NCBI GenBank assembly: GCA_964431735.1
Contig: CAYSLJ010000122.1
Span: forward strand, 1 to 21,498
Length of the DNA: 21,498 nucleotides
Source of the DNA: CALARM01 sp964431735
Lineage (GTDB): Bacteria; Vulcanimicrobiota; SpSt-956; JAKJGF01
Direction: 5' to 3'
A model generated the notes under the pieces. That model ran no database searches, was not told where the DNA came from, and saw only the letters and a list, made by a program, of their open reading frames with translations. The position numbers and the translations under genes are program-made. Shown here one piece after another: positions 5,705-13,907 of this stretch (position 1 is the first letter of the stretch; each line of letters begins with the position of its first letter).

Positions 5705-8581
5705 TTACTCACCCTTCAAAGCTTTTTCCTTTCCCTCTTTCGCATCTTTACAGCCAGGTTCAATTTCCAGTGCTCTGTCGAAACATTTCATTGCTTCATC
5801 ATATTTTTTTAACCCCCATAAAGCCTGTCCTTTATTAACCAGTATTTCCGCACAATCAGGTTCAAGTTCCAGTGCTCTGTCGAAACATTTCATTGCTTCA
5901 TCATATTTTTCTTCTTTTAATAAGATTACCCCTTTTGTGTCCAGGTAGGCATAATTTTCCCCGTCAAGTTCCAGAGCTTTATCAATATATTTCATAGCTT
6001 CTTTATATTTTCCCATTTCTTTAAGAGTCCAGCTTTTATTATTCCACCCGTCGGAGTAATCAGGGTCAATATCTATTGATTTATCAAAACACCGGATAGC
6101 CTCATCATATTGACCTCTGTCAGAGAATAAATTCCCTCTATCGCACCATGCATATACAGCTTCAGGATTTATTTCTATTATTCTGTCATAACATTTTATT
6201 GCTTCATCGAGCCTGCCGAGGCAGGTTAAACTGTAAGCTTTATTGTAAATGGCATCTATATATTTATTGTCCAGTTCTATTGCTTTATCAAGATATTTCA
6301 TAGCTTCTTCGTGTTTTTTCTGGCTGTTTAAATCATATCCTTTCGAATACCAGGCGCGGCTGAATGACGGATCGATATCTATGGCTTTATCATAATATTT
6401 TACTGCTTCATCATATTTTTTCTGAACACTCAGAGACAATCCTGTATTATACCAGGCATATTTATAGTTCGGGTCAATTTTAACGGCTTTTTTATAACAC
6501 TCAATGGCCTCATTATATTTATTTTCGGCATAAAGAGCATTACCCTTATCGTTCCAGACTGCCTGATTATCCGGTTCAATTTCCAGGACTCTGTCATAAT
6601 ACGTGATAGCTTCTTCGTATTTATGAAGCACATATAATAAATTCCCTTTACTGCTCAATCCCTCTGCATATTTTGGATTAATTTCCAGTACTTTATCATA
6701 ATATTCAAGTGCTTCTTTATAATTTCCCTGATTTTCCAGAGATAGACCTGTGTTATACCAGGGATAGACAGAGAGAGGATTAATATGTATAGCTTTTTCA
6801 TAGCATTTAATGGCTTCACTGTATTTCCCCTGACCATATAAAGCATTACCTTTAGAGTTCCAGCAGTCAAAATAATCAGGTGAAAGGTCTATTGCTTTAT
6901 TAAAAGAGTTTATAGCTTCTTCATATTTGCCCTGAGAGTAAAGGCAGTATCCTCTGTTATACCATGTGCCTGCCCGTTTCGGTTCAAGTTCTATAGCTTT
7001 ATAATAAGCTTCCATAGCCTCTTTGTATCTACCGGTTCTGGATAAAATCATGGCTTTTTGAAGCCATGAAGATATATGTTCCGGAGCAAGTTTTAAAGCT
7101 TTATCATAATTTTCAATTGCTTCCTCATCTTTACCCAGCTTTTCTAACGTAAGCCCTCTGTTATACCAGGCCAGCATATACGATGGTTCAATCTCTATTA
7201 TTTTATCAAAACATTTCATTGCCTCATCATATTTACCGGTAAGTCTGAGGGTATAGCCTCTGTTGTTCCATGCATCAAGATCAGATGGATTTATTTCCAG
7301 TAATTTATTATAAGATTCTATGGCTTCTTCATACTTACCGAGATCCTCCAGAACAAGGCCTCTGTTATAAAGAGCATCTCTATACTTACCATCGATTTTT
7401 AACAGTTTATCATAACAGGCAAGTTCTTCGTTGTATTTTCCAAGCATGCTCAGACTATATCCTTTTCCAATCATAGCCTCTTTATAGGAAGGAGCATATT
7501 CTATGGCTTTATCGTAACATTTAATAGCCTCTTCATATTTTTCCTGTCTTCTTAATACATTTCCCCTGTTATACCAGGCTCTGGCATATGATGGCTCACT
7601 GTCAAGCACTTTATCGTAACAGTTAAGTGCTTCTTCATAATTACCTTTTGAATAAAAGGCAAGTCCTCTGTTATTCCAGGGATAAATGGCTTCCGGGGCA
7701 AGTTCTATTGTTTTATCATAACATTTAATAGCTTCATCATATTTTCCGAGACCGTGTAAGGCGAGACCTTTGTTGTACCATGCAGATAGGGAGTCAGGAG
7801 CAAATTCCATTGCCGTATCGTAGCATTTAATAGCTTTTTCGTATTTTCCCTGATAATATAATACTTCTCCTTTATTATTCCATGCATCAACATAGTCAGG
7901 TTTAATTTCCAGTGATCTGTCGTAGCTTTCTATTGCTTCAGTATCTTTTTCGAGTGCCTGAAAACAATTTCCTCTGTTATACCATGCTTTAGAGTAAGAG
8001 GGGTCAATTATTAAAACATTTTCATAACACTTCATGGCATCCTCATAATTACCCTGATCATAGAAGCAGTTCCCGATATTAATCCAGGAAGGCCTGTGTT
8101 CCGGGTCAATATCCAGTGCCTTTGCAAAACATTTGATGGCCTCTTCGTATTGTTTTTGATTGTATAATATAAGTCCTTTATTTGTCCATCCATAGATGGA
8201 TGAAGGAGCCATTTCTATTATTCTGTTAAAGCAATTGAGTGCTTCTTCATAGTTTCCCTGGCTGTAAATAATTAATCCTTTATTATTCAGAGCGTCCAGG
8301 TTTTTTCTGTTAATTTCCATTGCCCTGTCATAACACAGTATGGCTTCCTCATAGTTTCCCTGATTGTCCAGTGCAAGTCCTTTATCGTACCAGACTGTAT
8401 CATTGTCCGGTTCAAGTTCTATTGCCCTGTCATAACACAGGATGGCTTCTTCATAATTACCTTCATTATATAGTTTCAGTCCTTTATTTAACCACTCCTG
8501 AGCTGTTTCTGCAGCTGCAGGGAGGATACTGATAAGTAATATTGTCATAATTACTGTCAGAAGGAATTTATTAATATACAT
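5705..8581 (-). CDS. Secreted giant TPR solenoid protein
   Basis: The 958-residue product has an N-terminal Sec signal peptide (hydrophobic core FLLTVIMTILLISILPAAA, likely cleavage near AAA-ET at residue 24). The rest is an almost unbroken run of about 27 tetratricopeptide repeats of 34 residues, each close to the consensus W-NKG--L---GKYEEAIKCYDKA-EI-P. TPRs make superhelical protein-binding scaffolds, so this should be a long interaction rod outside the cytoplasmic membrane. There is no transmembrane anchor or catalytic domain. A Cys recurs in many repeats at the KCYD/KCFD position. Repeats at both ends are nearly identical in DNA sequence, showing recent repeat expansion. GAGAGG upstream supports the start. 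It lies divergently from the FHA/kinase operon, with a MITE between, and may partner the TPR proteins encoded there. Confidence 0.85.
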   Translation of the reverse strand: MYINKFLLTVIMTILLISILPAAAETAQEWLNKGLKLYNEGNYEEAILCYDRAIELEPDNDTVWYDKGLALDNQGNYEEAILCYDRAMEINRKNLDALNNKGLIIYSQGNYEEALNCFNRIIEMAPSSIYGWTNKGLILYNQKQYEEAIKCFAKALDIDPEHRPSWINIGNCFYDQGNYEDAMKCYENVLIIDPSYSKAWYNRGNCFQALEKDTEAIESYDRSLEIKPDYVDAWNNKGEVLYYQGKYEKAIKCYDTAMEFAPDSLSAWYNKGLALHGLGKYDEAIKCYDKTIELAPEAIYPWNNRGLAFYSKGNYEEALNCYDKVLDSEPSYARAWYNRGNVLRRQEKYEEAIKCYDKAIEYAPSYKEAMIGKGYSLSMLGKYNEELACYDKLLKIDGKYRDALYNRGLVLEDLGKYEEAIESYNKLLEINPSDLDAWNNRGYTLRLTGKYDEAMKCFDKIIEIEPSYMLAWYNRGLTLEKLGKDEEAIENYDKALKLAPEHISSWLQKAMILSRTGRYKEAMEAYYKAIELEPKRAGTWYNRGYCLYSQGKYEEAINSFNKAIDLSPDYFDCWNSKGNALYGQGKYSEAIKCYEKAIHINPLSVYPWYNTGLSLENQGNYKEALEYYDKVLEINPKYAEGLSSKGNLLYVLHKYEEAITYYDRVLEIEPDNQAVWNDKGNALYAENKYNEAIECYKKAVKIDPNYKYAWYNTGLSLSVQKKYDEAVKYYDKAIDIDPSFSRAWYSKGYDLNSQKKHEEAMKYLDKAIELDNKYIDAIYNKAYSLTCLGRLDEAIKCYDRIIEINPEAVYAWCDRGNLFSDRGQYDEAIRCFDKSIDIDPDYSDGWNNKSWTLKEMGKYKEAMKYIDKALELDGENYAYLDTKGVILLKEEKYDEAMKCFDRALELEPDCAEILVNKGQALWGLKKYDEAMKCFDRALEIEPGCKDAKEGKEKALKGE

Positions 8582-8620
8582 ATTCAGGCCTCTCTTTGCA
8601 TTAAATTGTATTTATGTGCT

Positions 8621-8650
8621 ATTATATCATAAAGCAGTATATGAAGCACG
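8621..8650 (-). promoter_or_regulatory. Weak promoter candidate for the giant TPR gene
   Basis: On the minus strand a perfect TATAAT (8626-8621) lies about 40 bp before the start codon. The -35 region 17 bp upstream reads roughly TGCTTC, a poor match. The MITE begins a few bases further upstream at 8653. Confidence 0.3.
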
Positions 8651-8652
8651 GA

Positions 8653-8799
8653 TTATAGTGTATTTCATAACTTATTAGAATTTAAGTTATCGTGACGCGT
8701 AACGCGTAACGCGTGACGGGTTTAATCCCTGCGCATCACGCATTACGCTTTACGCATTACGAGGTTATTATTTATGGATTGTTATGAAACTAACTATAA
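8653..8799. mobile_element. 147-bp MITE-like palindromic element, copy B
   Basis: The element has the same 19-bp termini as copy A but in reverse order (TTATAGTGTATTTCATAAC at the left, GTTATGAAACTAACTATAA at the right). The heptamer arms and the central GGGTTTAATCCC are also shared. Length is 147 bp, and about 140 of 147 positions match copy A on the opposite strand. It lies between two divergent transcription units and so separates their promoters. Confidence 0.8.
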
Positions 8800-8812
8800 T
8801 TGGATTATACCG

Positions 8813-8840
8813 TTGACACTGGAGTAGAATGGTATAATAA
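8813..8840 (+). promoter_or_regulatory. Candidate promoter of the FHA/kinase operon
   Basis: A perfect TTGACA (8813-8818) is followed by TATAATAA (8833-8840). Spacing to TATAAT is only 14 bp, but an alternative -10 of TAATAA gives 16 bp. It lies just outside MITE copy B and about 150 bp before the first gene, leaving a long leader. Confidence 0.4.
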
Positions 8841-8861
8841 ATCCGTGAAATCCTTTAATCT

Positions 8862-8910
8862 GTTTTATCTGTGATTATGACAGAAAAGTGTTTATTTATA
8901 AAGATAAAAC
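8862..8910. repeat. Inverted repeat in the operon leader
   Basis: GTTTTATCT (8862-8870) is perfectly inverted at AGATAAAAC (8902-8910) with a 31-bp spacer. It lies in the putative leader of the operon. It could be an operator or a hairpin, or chance in AT-rich DNA. The rest of the leader (8911-8986) shows nothing beyond the AGAGGTG ribosome-binding site. Confidence 0.25.
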
Positions 8911-8986
8911 TGAATCTTTACAGGAGAAGGTAATTTCAATACTTTTATAGAATGAATCTCTTTCTAGATATTATAGAGGTGTTTTT

Positions 8987-11416
8987 ATGCCGGCAGAATT
9001 AATATATGAACGACAGGGAAAAGGTCGATTCACTGTTCCTCTGAATAAAGATTGTATTAATATAGGTCGTGACAGAGGAAATGATCTTTTGCTCGATTAT
9101 GATACACAGGTTTCATCAAAACATGCCAGGATTATATCGGAGCAAAACAGATTTTTTATTGAAGATCTGGGCAGCACAAATAAGACTTTTGTAAATAATG
9201 TTCAGATAAGTGCCAGAACAGAACTGAAACACAAAAGTCAGGTGAAAATCGGGAATACTCTCTTTATATTTTTGAATCCATCCGAAGAAGATGGCACTGT
9301 AATGGTAAATGATTCTGTCCCTTCTACCGTTGCCGGATTAACACCGCCTACTGTGATTGCGGCAAATACTCCCACTGTACCTCAGAGTATAAAAATTCCT
9401 TCCAATGTGGAATTAACTTATGAAAGACCGGGAAAAGGTAACATATCTGTTCCTTTAAATAAAGAATTTATTAAAATTGGCCGCAGTCCTGACAGTGATA
9501 TTGTGGTGAATTTTGACAGTCAGGTTTCTACAAAACATGCCCGGATTTCCTGTAAGGAAAAAAGTTTCTTTGTTGAAGATCTGGGAAGTACAAATAAAAC
9601 CTTTATAAATGATATAGAGATAAGCGGAAAGACACAGCTTGAAAACGGTGATAAAATAAAGGTCGGTAATACTATTTTGACTTTTATAGATAAAACTGCT
9701 GTAATGCCATCTACTGTTCCGTACCAGAAAACTCCTTCTTACGGAACAAAAGCGCCGGTACAATCTTCGGAATTACGAACTATGCCATCAGGAAGCCTCG
9801 GCGCAGTTAATGTACCTTCGGTACAGCCTTCAGAACCGCGAACTATGCCTTCCGGAAATCTGAGGCCTCAGATGGGATTATCTTCCGGGCGCCTGCCATC
9901 AGGGTCTCTTACAAAAAGAAAGAAGAAATTTTCTTTGCAGAAATATATTATTCCTGTTGCACTTATAGCTATTATTGTTGGGATCTGTATCTATTATGTA
10001 TTGTATGTAGGCCCTTTGAGCAGGATAGCTGCTTTTCTGGATAAAGCAGAAGAATACTATGAGAGAAGTGAATATGAAAAAGCTCTGAAAGAATATAAAA
10101 AGATTCTGGATATTGATAAAAACTACATGGAAGCTTACCACGGTATGGGTGATTGTTACAGGGGTATGTATAAATATGATGAAGCTATAACTGAATATAA
10201 AAGGATAGTCGGCCCCTATGTAAATGATCCTGTGAAAATAGCAGGTCTTGTCAGTAGACCTGATGAATTGAAATTTGTAGGTGACAGGGTGAATGATATT
10301 GGAGATACTTATTTCCTTGATGATAATTGTAAAGAAGCTGAATACTGGTACAGGATTATAGATAAAAGTGAGTATATGAAACAGTTTGATACGGATTTTT
10401 CCAGTTCGAACTCGAAAGAAATCAGAAAATTACATGCTGCTTCCCTTGTAGGACTTGGCAATATAGACATGAAAAAGTTCAGATATAAAGATGCAAAAGA
10501 TAAATTTAAAAACGCAAAAGATAAAGATGATAAAAACGCAGGTGCTGCTATTGGCCTTGGCAGGCTTGCCATGGAAAACAAAGAATATGATGAGGCCATG
10601 AGGATATTTACAGAAGTTCAGTCAAAAGATCCCAATAATGTAGAAGCAAAACTTGCCATAGCAGAGGTATATAAAAAACAGAAAAAATATGATAAAGCCA
10701 TTGAAGAATATGATGAGATAATAAAAGATCATCCGAAGGAAGGTAAAGCTTATTCTGGTAAAGCAGATGTTTATAAGAGTAAAAACAACTATGATATGGC
10801 TATGAATTGCCTTGAAGATGGAGAAAGTAGAGATGGGAAAAATCCTGTTATTAACATAATGAGAGCCAGATTTTGTATGGATAAAGGTAAATACAGAGAT
10901 GCTGAAAAAGAACTGGATGAAGTTCTTGATGATAAAAAGGGAAAACATAAACATTCTCTTGAAGCGAAAAATTTACTCGGAAAACTTTATCAGAAAGAGG
11001 GACGTAAAGAAAAAGCCATAGATAAGTATAAAGAGATTCTGGAATATGATCCTGATAATTTTGAGGCAAACAGAGAACTCGGAAGGGTAATACTTAATTC
11101 GGACAGGGAAAGTAAATATGACATGTCCATAAAATATCTGCAGAAAGCAAAGGATATAAATCCTGCCGATAAGGATAACTATAAACTTCTGGGTAAAGCC
11201 TATGACGGTAAAGAAAATTTTAACAGAGCAATTGAGAATTTTGAAACAGCTTATAAAATAGATAATAAAGATACGGAAAACTGCTGTGATCTCGGAGATA
11301 CGTATAAAAAAATCGGTTCTGTGAAAAAAGCAAGAGAATTCTATAATAATGCACTGGATGTGGACAGTCATTGTGAAAGAGCCAGAGAAGGTCTCAGGAC
11401 TCTCGGAGGCTATTAG
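8987..11416 (+). CDS. FHA-FHA-TM-TPR membrane-anchored signalling protein
   Basis: The 809-residue product starts with two FHA domains, which bind phosphothreonine peptides. The first has G27-R28, SSKH (43-46) and LGSTNKT (61-67); the second has G165-R166, STKH (181-184) and LGSTNKT (199-205). A Pro/Ser/Thr-rich linker (about 235-310) with repeated TMPSG motifs follows, then KRKKK and a single transmembrane helix (about 321-341), then about 12 irregular TPR units to the C-terminus. The positive charges before the helix predict FHA domains inside and TPRs outside. Thr-rich linker sites are plausible targets of the kinase encoded two genes downstream. AGAGGTG supports the start, and 17 bp separate it from the next gene. 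It is colinear with the protein at 18399-20192, which has only one FHA domain. Confidence 0.88.
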   Translation: MPAELIYERQGKGRFTVPLNKDCINIGRDRGNDLLLDYDTQVSSKHARIISEQNRFFIEDLGSTNKTFVNNVQISARTELKHKSQVKIGNTLFIFLNPSEEDGTVMVNDSVPSTVAGLTPPTVIAANTPTVPQSIKIPSNVELTYERPGKGNISVPLNKEFIKIGRSPDSDIVVNFDSQVSTKHARISCKEKSFFVEDLGSTNKTFINDIEISGKTQLENGDKIKVGNTILTFIDKTAVMPSTVPYQKTPSYGTKAPVQSSELRTMPSGSLGAVNVPSVQPSEPRTMPSGNLRPQMGLSSGRLPSGSLTKRKKKFSLQKYIIPVALIAIIVGICIYYVLYVGPLSRIAAFLDKAEEYYERSEYEKALKEYKKILDIDKNYMEAYHGMGDCYRGMYKYDEAITEYKRIVGPYVNDPVKIAGLVSRPDELKFVGDRVNDIGDTYFLDDNCKEAEYWYRIIDKSEYMKQFDTDFSSSNSKEIRKLHAASLVGLGNIDMKKFRYKDAKDKFKNAKDKDDKNAGAAIGLGRLAMENKEYDEAMRIFTEVQSKDPNNVEAKLAIAEVYKKQKKYDKAIEEYDEIIKDHPKEGKAYSGKADVYKSKNNYDMAMNCLEDGESRDGKNPVINIMRARFCMDKGKYRDAEKELDEVLDDKKGKHKHSLEAKNLLGKLYQKEGRKEKAIDKYKEILEYDPDNFEANRELGRVILNSDRESKYDMSIKYLQKAKDINPADKDNYKLLGKAYDGKENFNRAIENFETAYKIDNKDTENCCDLGDTYKKIGSVKKAREFYNNALDVDSHCERAREGLRTLGGY

Positions 11417-11433
11417 ACAGGGGGATGTAACAT

Positions 11434-13854
11434 ATGATACCTACCATATCATATATTAAAGACGGACAGAATATTACTTTACCAGTTCAGAGTGATGAAA
11501 TAAGGATTGGACGTAATCCGAGTAATAATATAGTACTGGATTTTGACAGAGAAGCCTCTGGAAACCATGGAAGGATTATCTTCAGGGGAGGAAAATATTT
11601 TCTGGAAGATCTTAAAAGTACAAACGGTACATATGTTAACAGTAACAGAATCTCAGGTGCAGTTGAATTAAATAATAATGACAGAATACTTATCGGCAAG
11701 GTGGAATTTTTATTTGTCAATCCATTGCAGGGTCAGATGTCTGCCGGACAGATAAGCCCTGTTCAGCCTGTAGATTTTTCCCATACCTATCTTCAGATGG
11801 CGCCTGAATCAGTAAGACAGAGTACTCTGGGATATCATTCTATGAAAAACAAACAGACCATAGGAAGGGATCCCGGAAGCGACATACCTCTCAATCATCC
11901 CCAGGTTTCTTTCAGACATGCAGAAATACATCAATCAGGTTCAGGTTATGTCATTACAGATTGTAACAGCACAAACGGAACTTTTCTTAACAACCAGAGA
12001 GTAACAGGAACTGTGCCTTTAAATGTAAACGATTCAGTTCAGATAGGTCCCTTTAAACTGATGTTTGATGGAGTTCGCCTTGCCCAGATAAGCGAACATG
12101 GAAATATAAGAGTGGATATTGCAGGTTTATCTGTTATAAGAGGCACTAAAAAGATATTAAATGATATATATTTATCCATAAAGCCCCAGGATTTTGTTGC
12201 AATAGTCGGCACATCAGGAGCGGGTAAATCGACGTTATTGAAAGCTCTCTGCGGTCTCTCTTTTGCAGAAGAAGGTGTTGTAAAGGTCAACGGGGTGGAT
12301 TTTTATGATAATTTTGAATCTTTTCGCTCCATTCTCGGCTATGTCCCTCAGGATGACATAATACATAAAGAATTGACTGTAGACAGTGCCCTTAAATATG
12401 CGGGAGAATTGAGACTTCCTTCCGATACTACGGCAGAAGAAAGAAATACTATAGTAAATGATACCCTTGCCAGGCTTGAAATGACATCCCATGCCTGTAA
12501 AGGTGTAAAATCCCTGAGCGGAGGCCAGAGGAAAAGAGTCAGTATAGGTGTGGAAATGCTTACCAATCCATCTCTTTTTTATCTGGATGAACCTACGTCA
12601 GGTCTTGACCCTGCTACAGAAAGAACCCTTATGCAGCTTTTAAGAGATAGAGCCAAACTGGATGGTAAAACCGTTCTCTGTGTAACTCATGTGACGAAAA
12701 ATGTAGATCTCTGCGATAAGATTATAGTCATGGGAACAGGCGGGTATCTTACTTTTTACGGCACACCTCACGAAGGACTTAAATTTTTCGGAGTAACAGA
12801 TTTTACCGATATCTATGAAAATATTAAAACTGCTGATACTGCAAAGAAATGGTCTGAAAATTTTTATAGATCCGAGTATTTTATAAAACATATAGACAGA
12901 CCTCTCGCAGAAGTAGGGCTATCTCTTTCTACCCCACCGGCACCGTCAGGTGTAAAACAGGGTATAGGTCCTCATACAAATACTACTTCTCCTGTAAAAC
13001 AGTTTATAACACTTCTGCAGAGATACTGGGAAATAAAGACAAAAGATATGGGTGCTCTTATTTTTACAGCTGTCACTCCTGCCCTTGTATGTATTTTACT
13101 TGATATTACTTTTAAGTCAGATGTTCTGAGCCTTGGCCAGGAAAACGGGAAGAATTTCGGTGATGCAACACAGCTTGTTTTTCTTCTCTGCTGTGTCGCT
13201 CTGTGGTTCGGTTCTTCCAATCCGTCTCTTGAGATTATTACGGAACTCCCTATTTATTTACGGGAAAGAATGATAAACTTGAGATTAATACCCTATGTGC
13301 TGTCAAAGGTGCTTGTTCTGGGATTTGTAGGGCTTGTACAGGCAATTCTTATGACAGTCGTTCTCCTTGTATATTTCAAAGAAATGCCTGACAGTGCGGG
13401 AAAATTACTTCAATTTACGGGAAGTGTTTTCCTTGTATTTCTTACGTCTATATGTCTGGGGTTATTTATATCGGCTCTGGCAAATAAATCTGAAGTTGCT
13501 TCCAGCATATTGCCTATAGTTCTTGTTGCACAGGTTATACTCTCAGGAGCCATAGTTCCACTGGGGAAAATGAATCCTCCTCCTCAGATAGCATCTTTTA
13601 TTATGCCGAGCCGGTGGGGTTTTACTATTATAGGAGAGACTCTGAGACTTGATGAACTTTTAGATAAAGCTTTAGATAAATACGAACCTATTTACGGGGA
13701 TTTTAAAATGTCTTTCGGACAGGGAGGACTCAATCCCTATGGCAATGATATAACCTATGCCATGTGGGCTTTGATTATTCTCGGTGTGATCTTTTTAATT
13801 TTCTGCTGTCTTGCTCTATGGGAAAAAGAAAGCAGAAGAATTGATTTTATATAA
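11434..13854 (+). CDS. FHA-FHA-ABCG-type half transporter (Rv1747-like)
   Basis: The 806-residue product joins two FHA domains (G26-R27 with NHGR near 45; G144-R145 with SFRH at 159-162), an ABC ATPase and an ABC-2-type membrane domain with about six helices (540-795). The ATPase has Walker A GTSGAGKST (259-267), Q-loop Gln 306, signature LSGGQ (361-365), Walker B LFYLDE (381-386) and switch His 419, all intact. The order ATPase then membrane domain is that of ABCG/WHITE half transporters, which work as dimers and usually export lipids or other hydrophobic compounds. Mycobacterium tuberculosis Rv1747 has the same plan and is phosphorylated by the adjacent kinase PknF; here too a Ser/Thr kinase gene follows directly. 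The GGGGATG site precedes the ATG. Substrate unknown. Confidence 0.92.
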   Translation: MIPTISYIKDGQNITLPVQSDEIRIGRNPSNNIVLDFDREASGNHGRIIFRGGKYFLEDLKSTNGTYVNSNRISGAVELNNNDRILIGKVEFLFVNPLQGQMSAGQISPVQPVDFSHTYLQMAPESVRQSTLGYHSMKNKQTIGRDPGSDIPLNHPQVSFRHAEIHQSGSGYVITDCNSTNGTFLNNQRVTGTVPLNVNDSVQIGPFKLMFDGVRLAQISEHGNIRVDIAGLSVIRGTKKILNDIYLSIKPQDFVAIVGTSGAGKSTLLKALCGLSFAEEGVVKVNGVDFYDNFESFRSILGYVPQDDIIHKELTVDSALKYAGELRLPSDTTAEERNTIVNDTLARLEMTSHACKGVKSLSGGQRKRVSIGVEMLTNPSLFYLDEPTSGLDPATERTLMQLLRDRAKLDGKTVLCVTHVTKNVDLCDKIIVMGTGGYLTFYGTPHEGLKFFGVTDFTDIYENIKTADTAKKWSENFYRSEYFIKHIDRPLAEVGLSLSTPPAPSGVKQGIGPHTNTTSPVKQFITLLQRYWEIKTKDMGALIFTAVTPALVCILLDITFKSDVLSLGQENGKNFGDATQLVFLLCCVALWFGSSNPSLEIITELPIYLRERMINLRLIPYVLSKVLVLGFVGLVQAILMTVVLLVYFKEMPDSAGKLLQFTGSVFLVFLTSICLGLFISALANKSEVASSILPIVLVAQVILSGAIVPLGKMNPPPQIASFIMPSRWGFTIIGETLRLDELLDKALDKYEPIYGDFKMSFGQGGLNPYGNDITYAMWALIILGVIFLIFCCLALWEKESRRIDFI

Positions 13855-13865
13855 AGGTTGATATT

Positions 13866-13888
13866 ATCGTCGCGTCACGCGTCACGAT
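13866..13888. repeat. Heptamer repeat inside the operon
   Basis: An imperfect palindrome of CGTCGCG/TCACGCG-type units (ATCGT...ACGAT ends) sits in the 53-bp gap between the transporter and kinase genes. It ends just before the kinase ribosome-binding site AAAAGGTGG, so it could affect translation of the kinase. Confidence 0.55.
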
Positions 13889-13907
13889 TTTATAAAAGGT
13901 GGTATTT

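Noticed and set aside
9455..11371. Several minus-strand ORFs opposite the FHA-TPR gene
   Set aside because: They are antisense to a clear FHA/TPR coding frame and lack recognisable domains or start signals.
13899..13907. Upstream GTG start for the kinase
   Set aside because: The GTG lies inside the AAAAGGTGG ribosome-binding site, so the ATG at 13908, directly before the zinc ribbon, is preferred.
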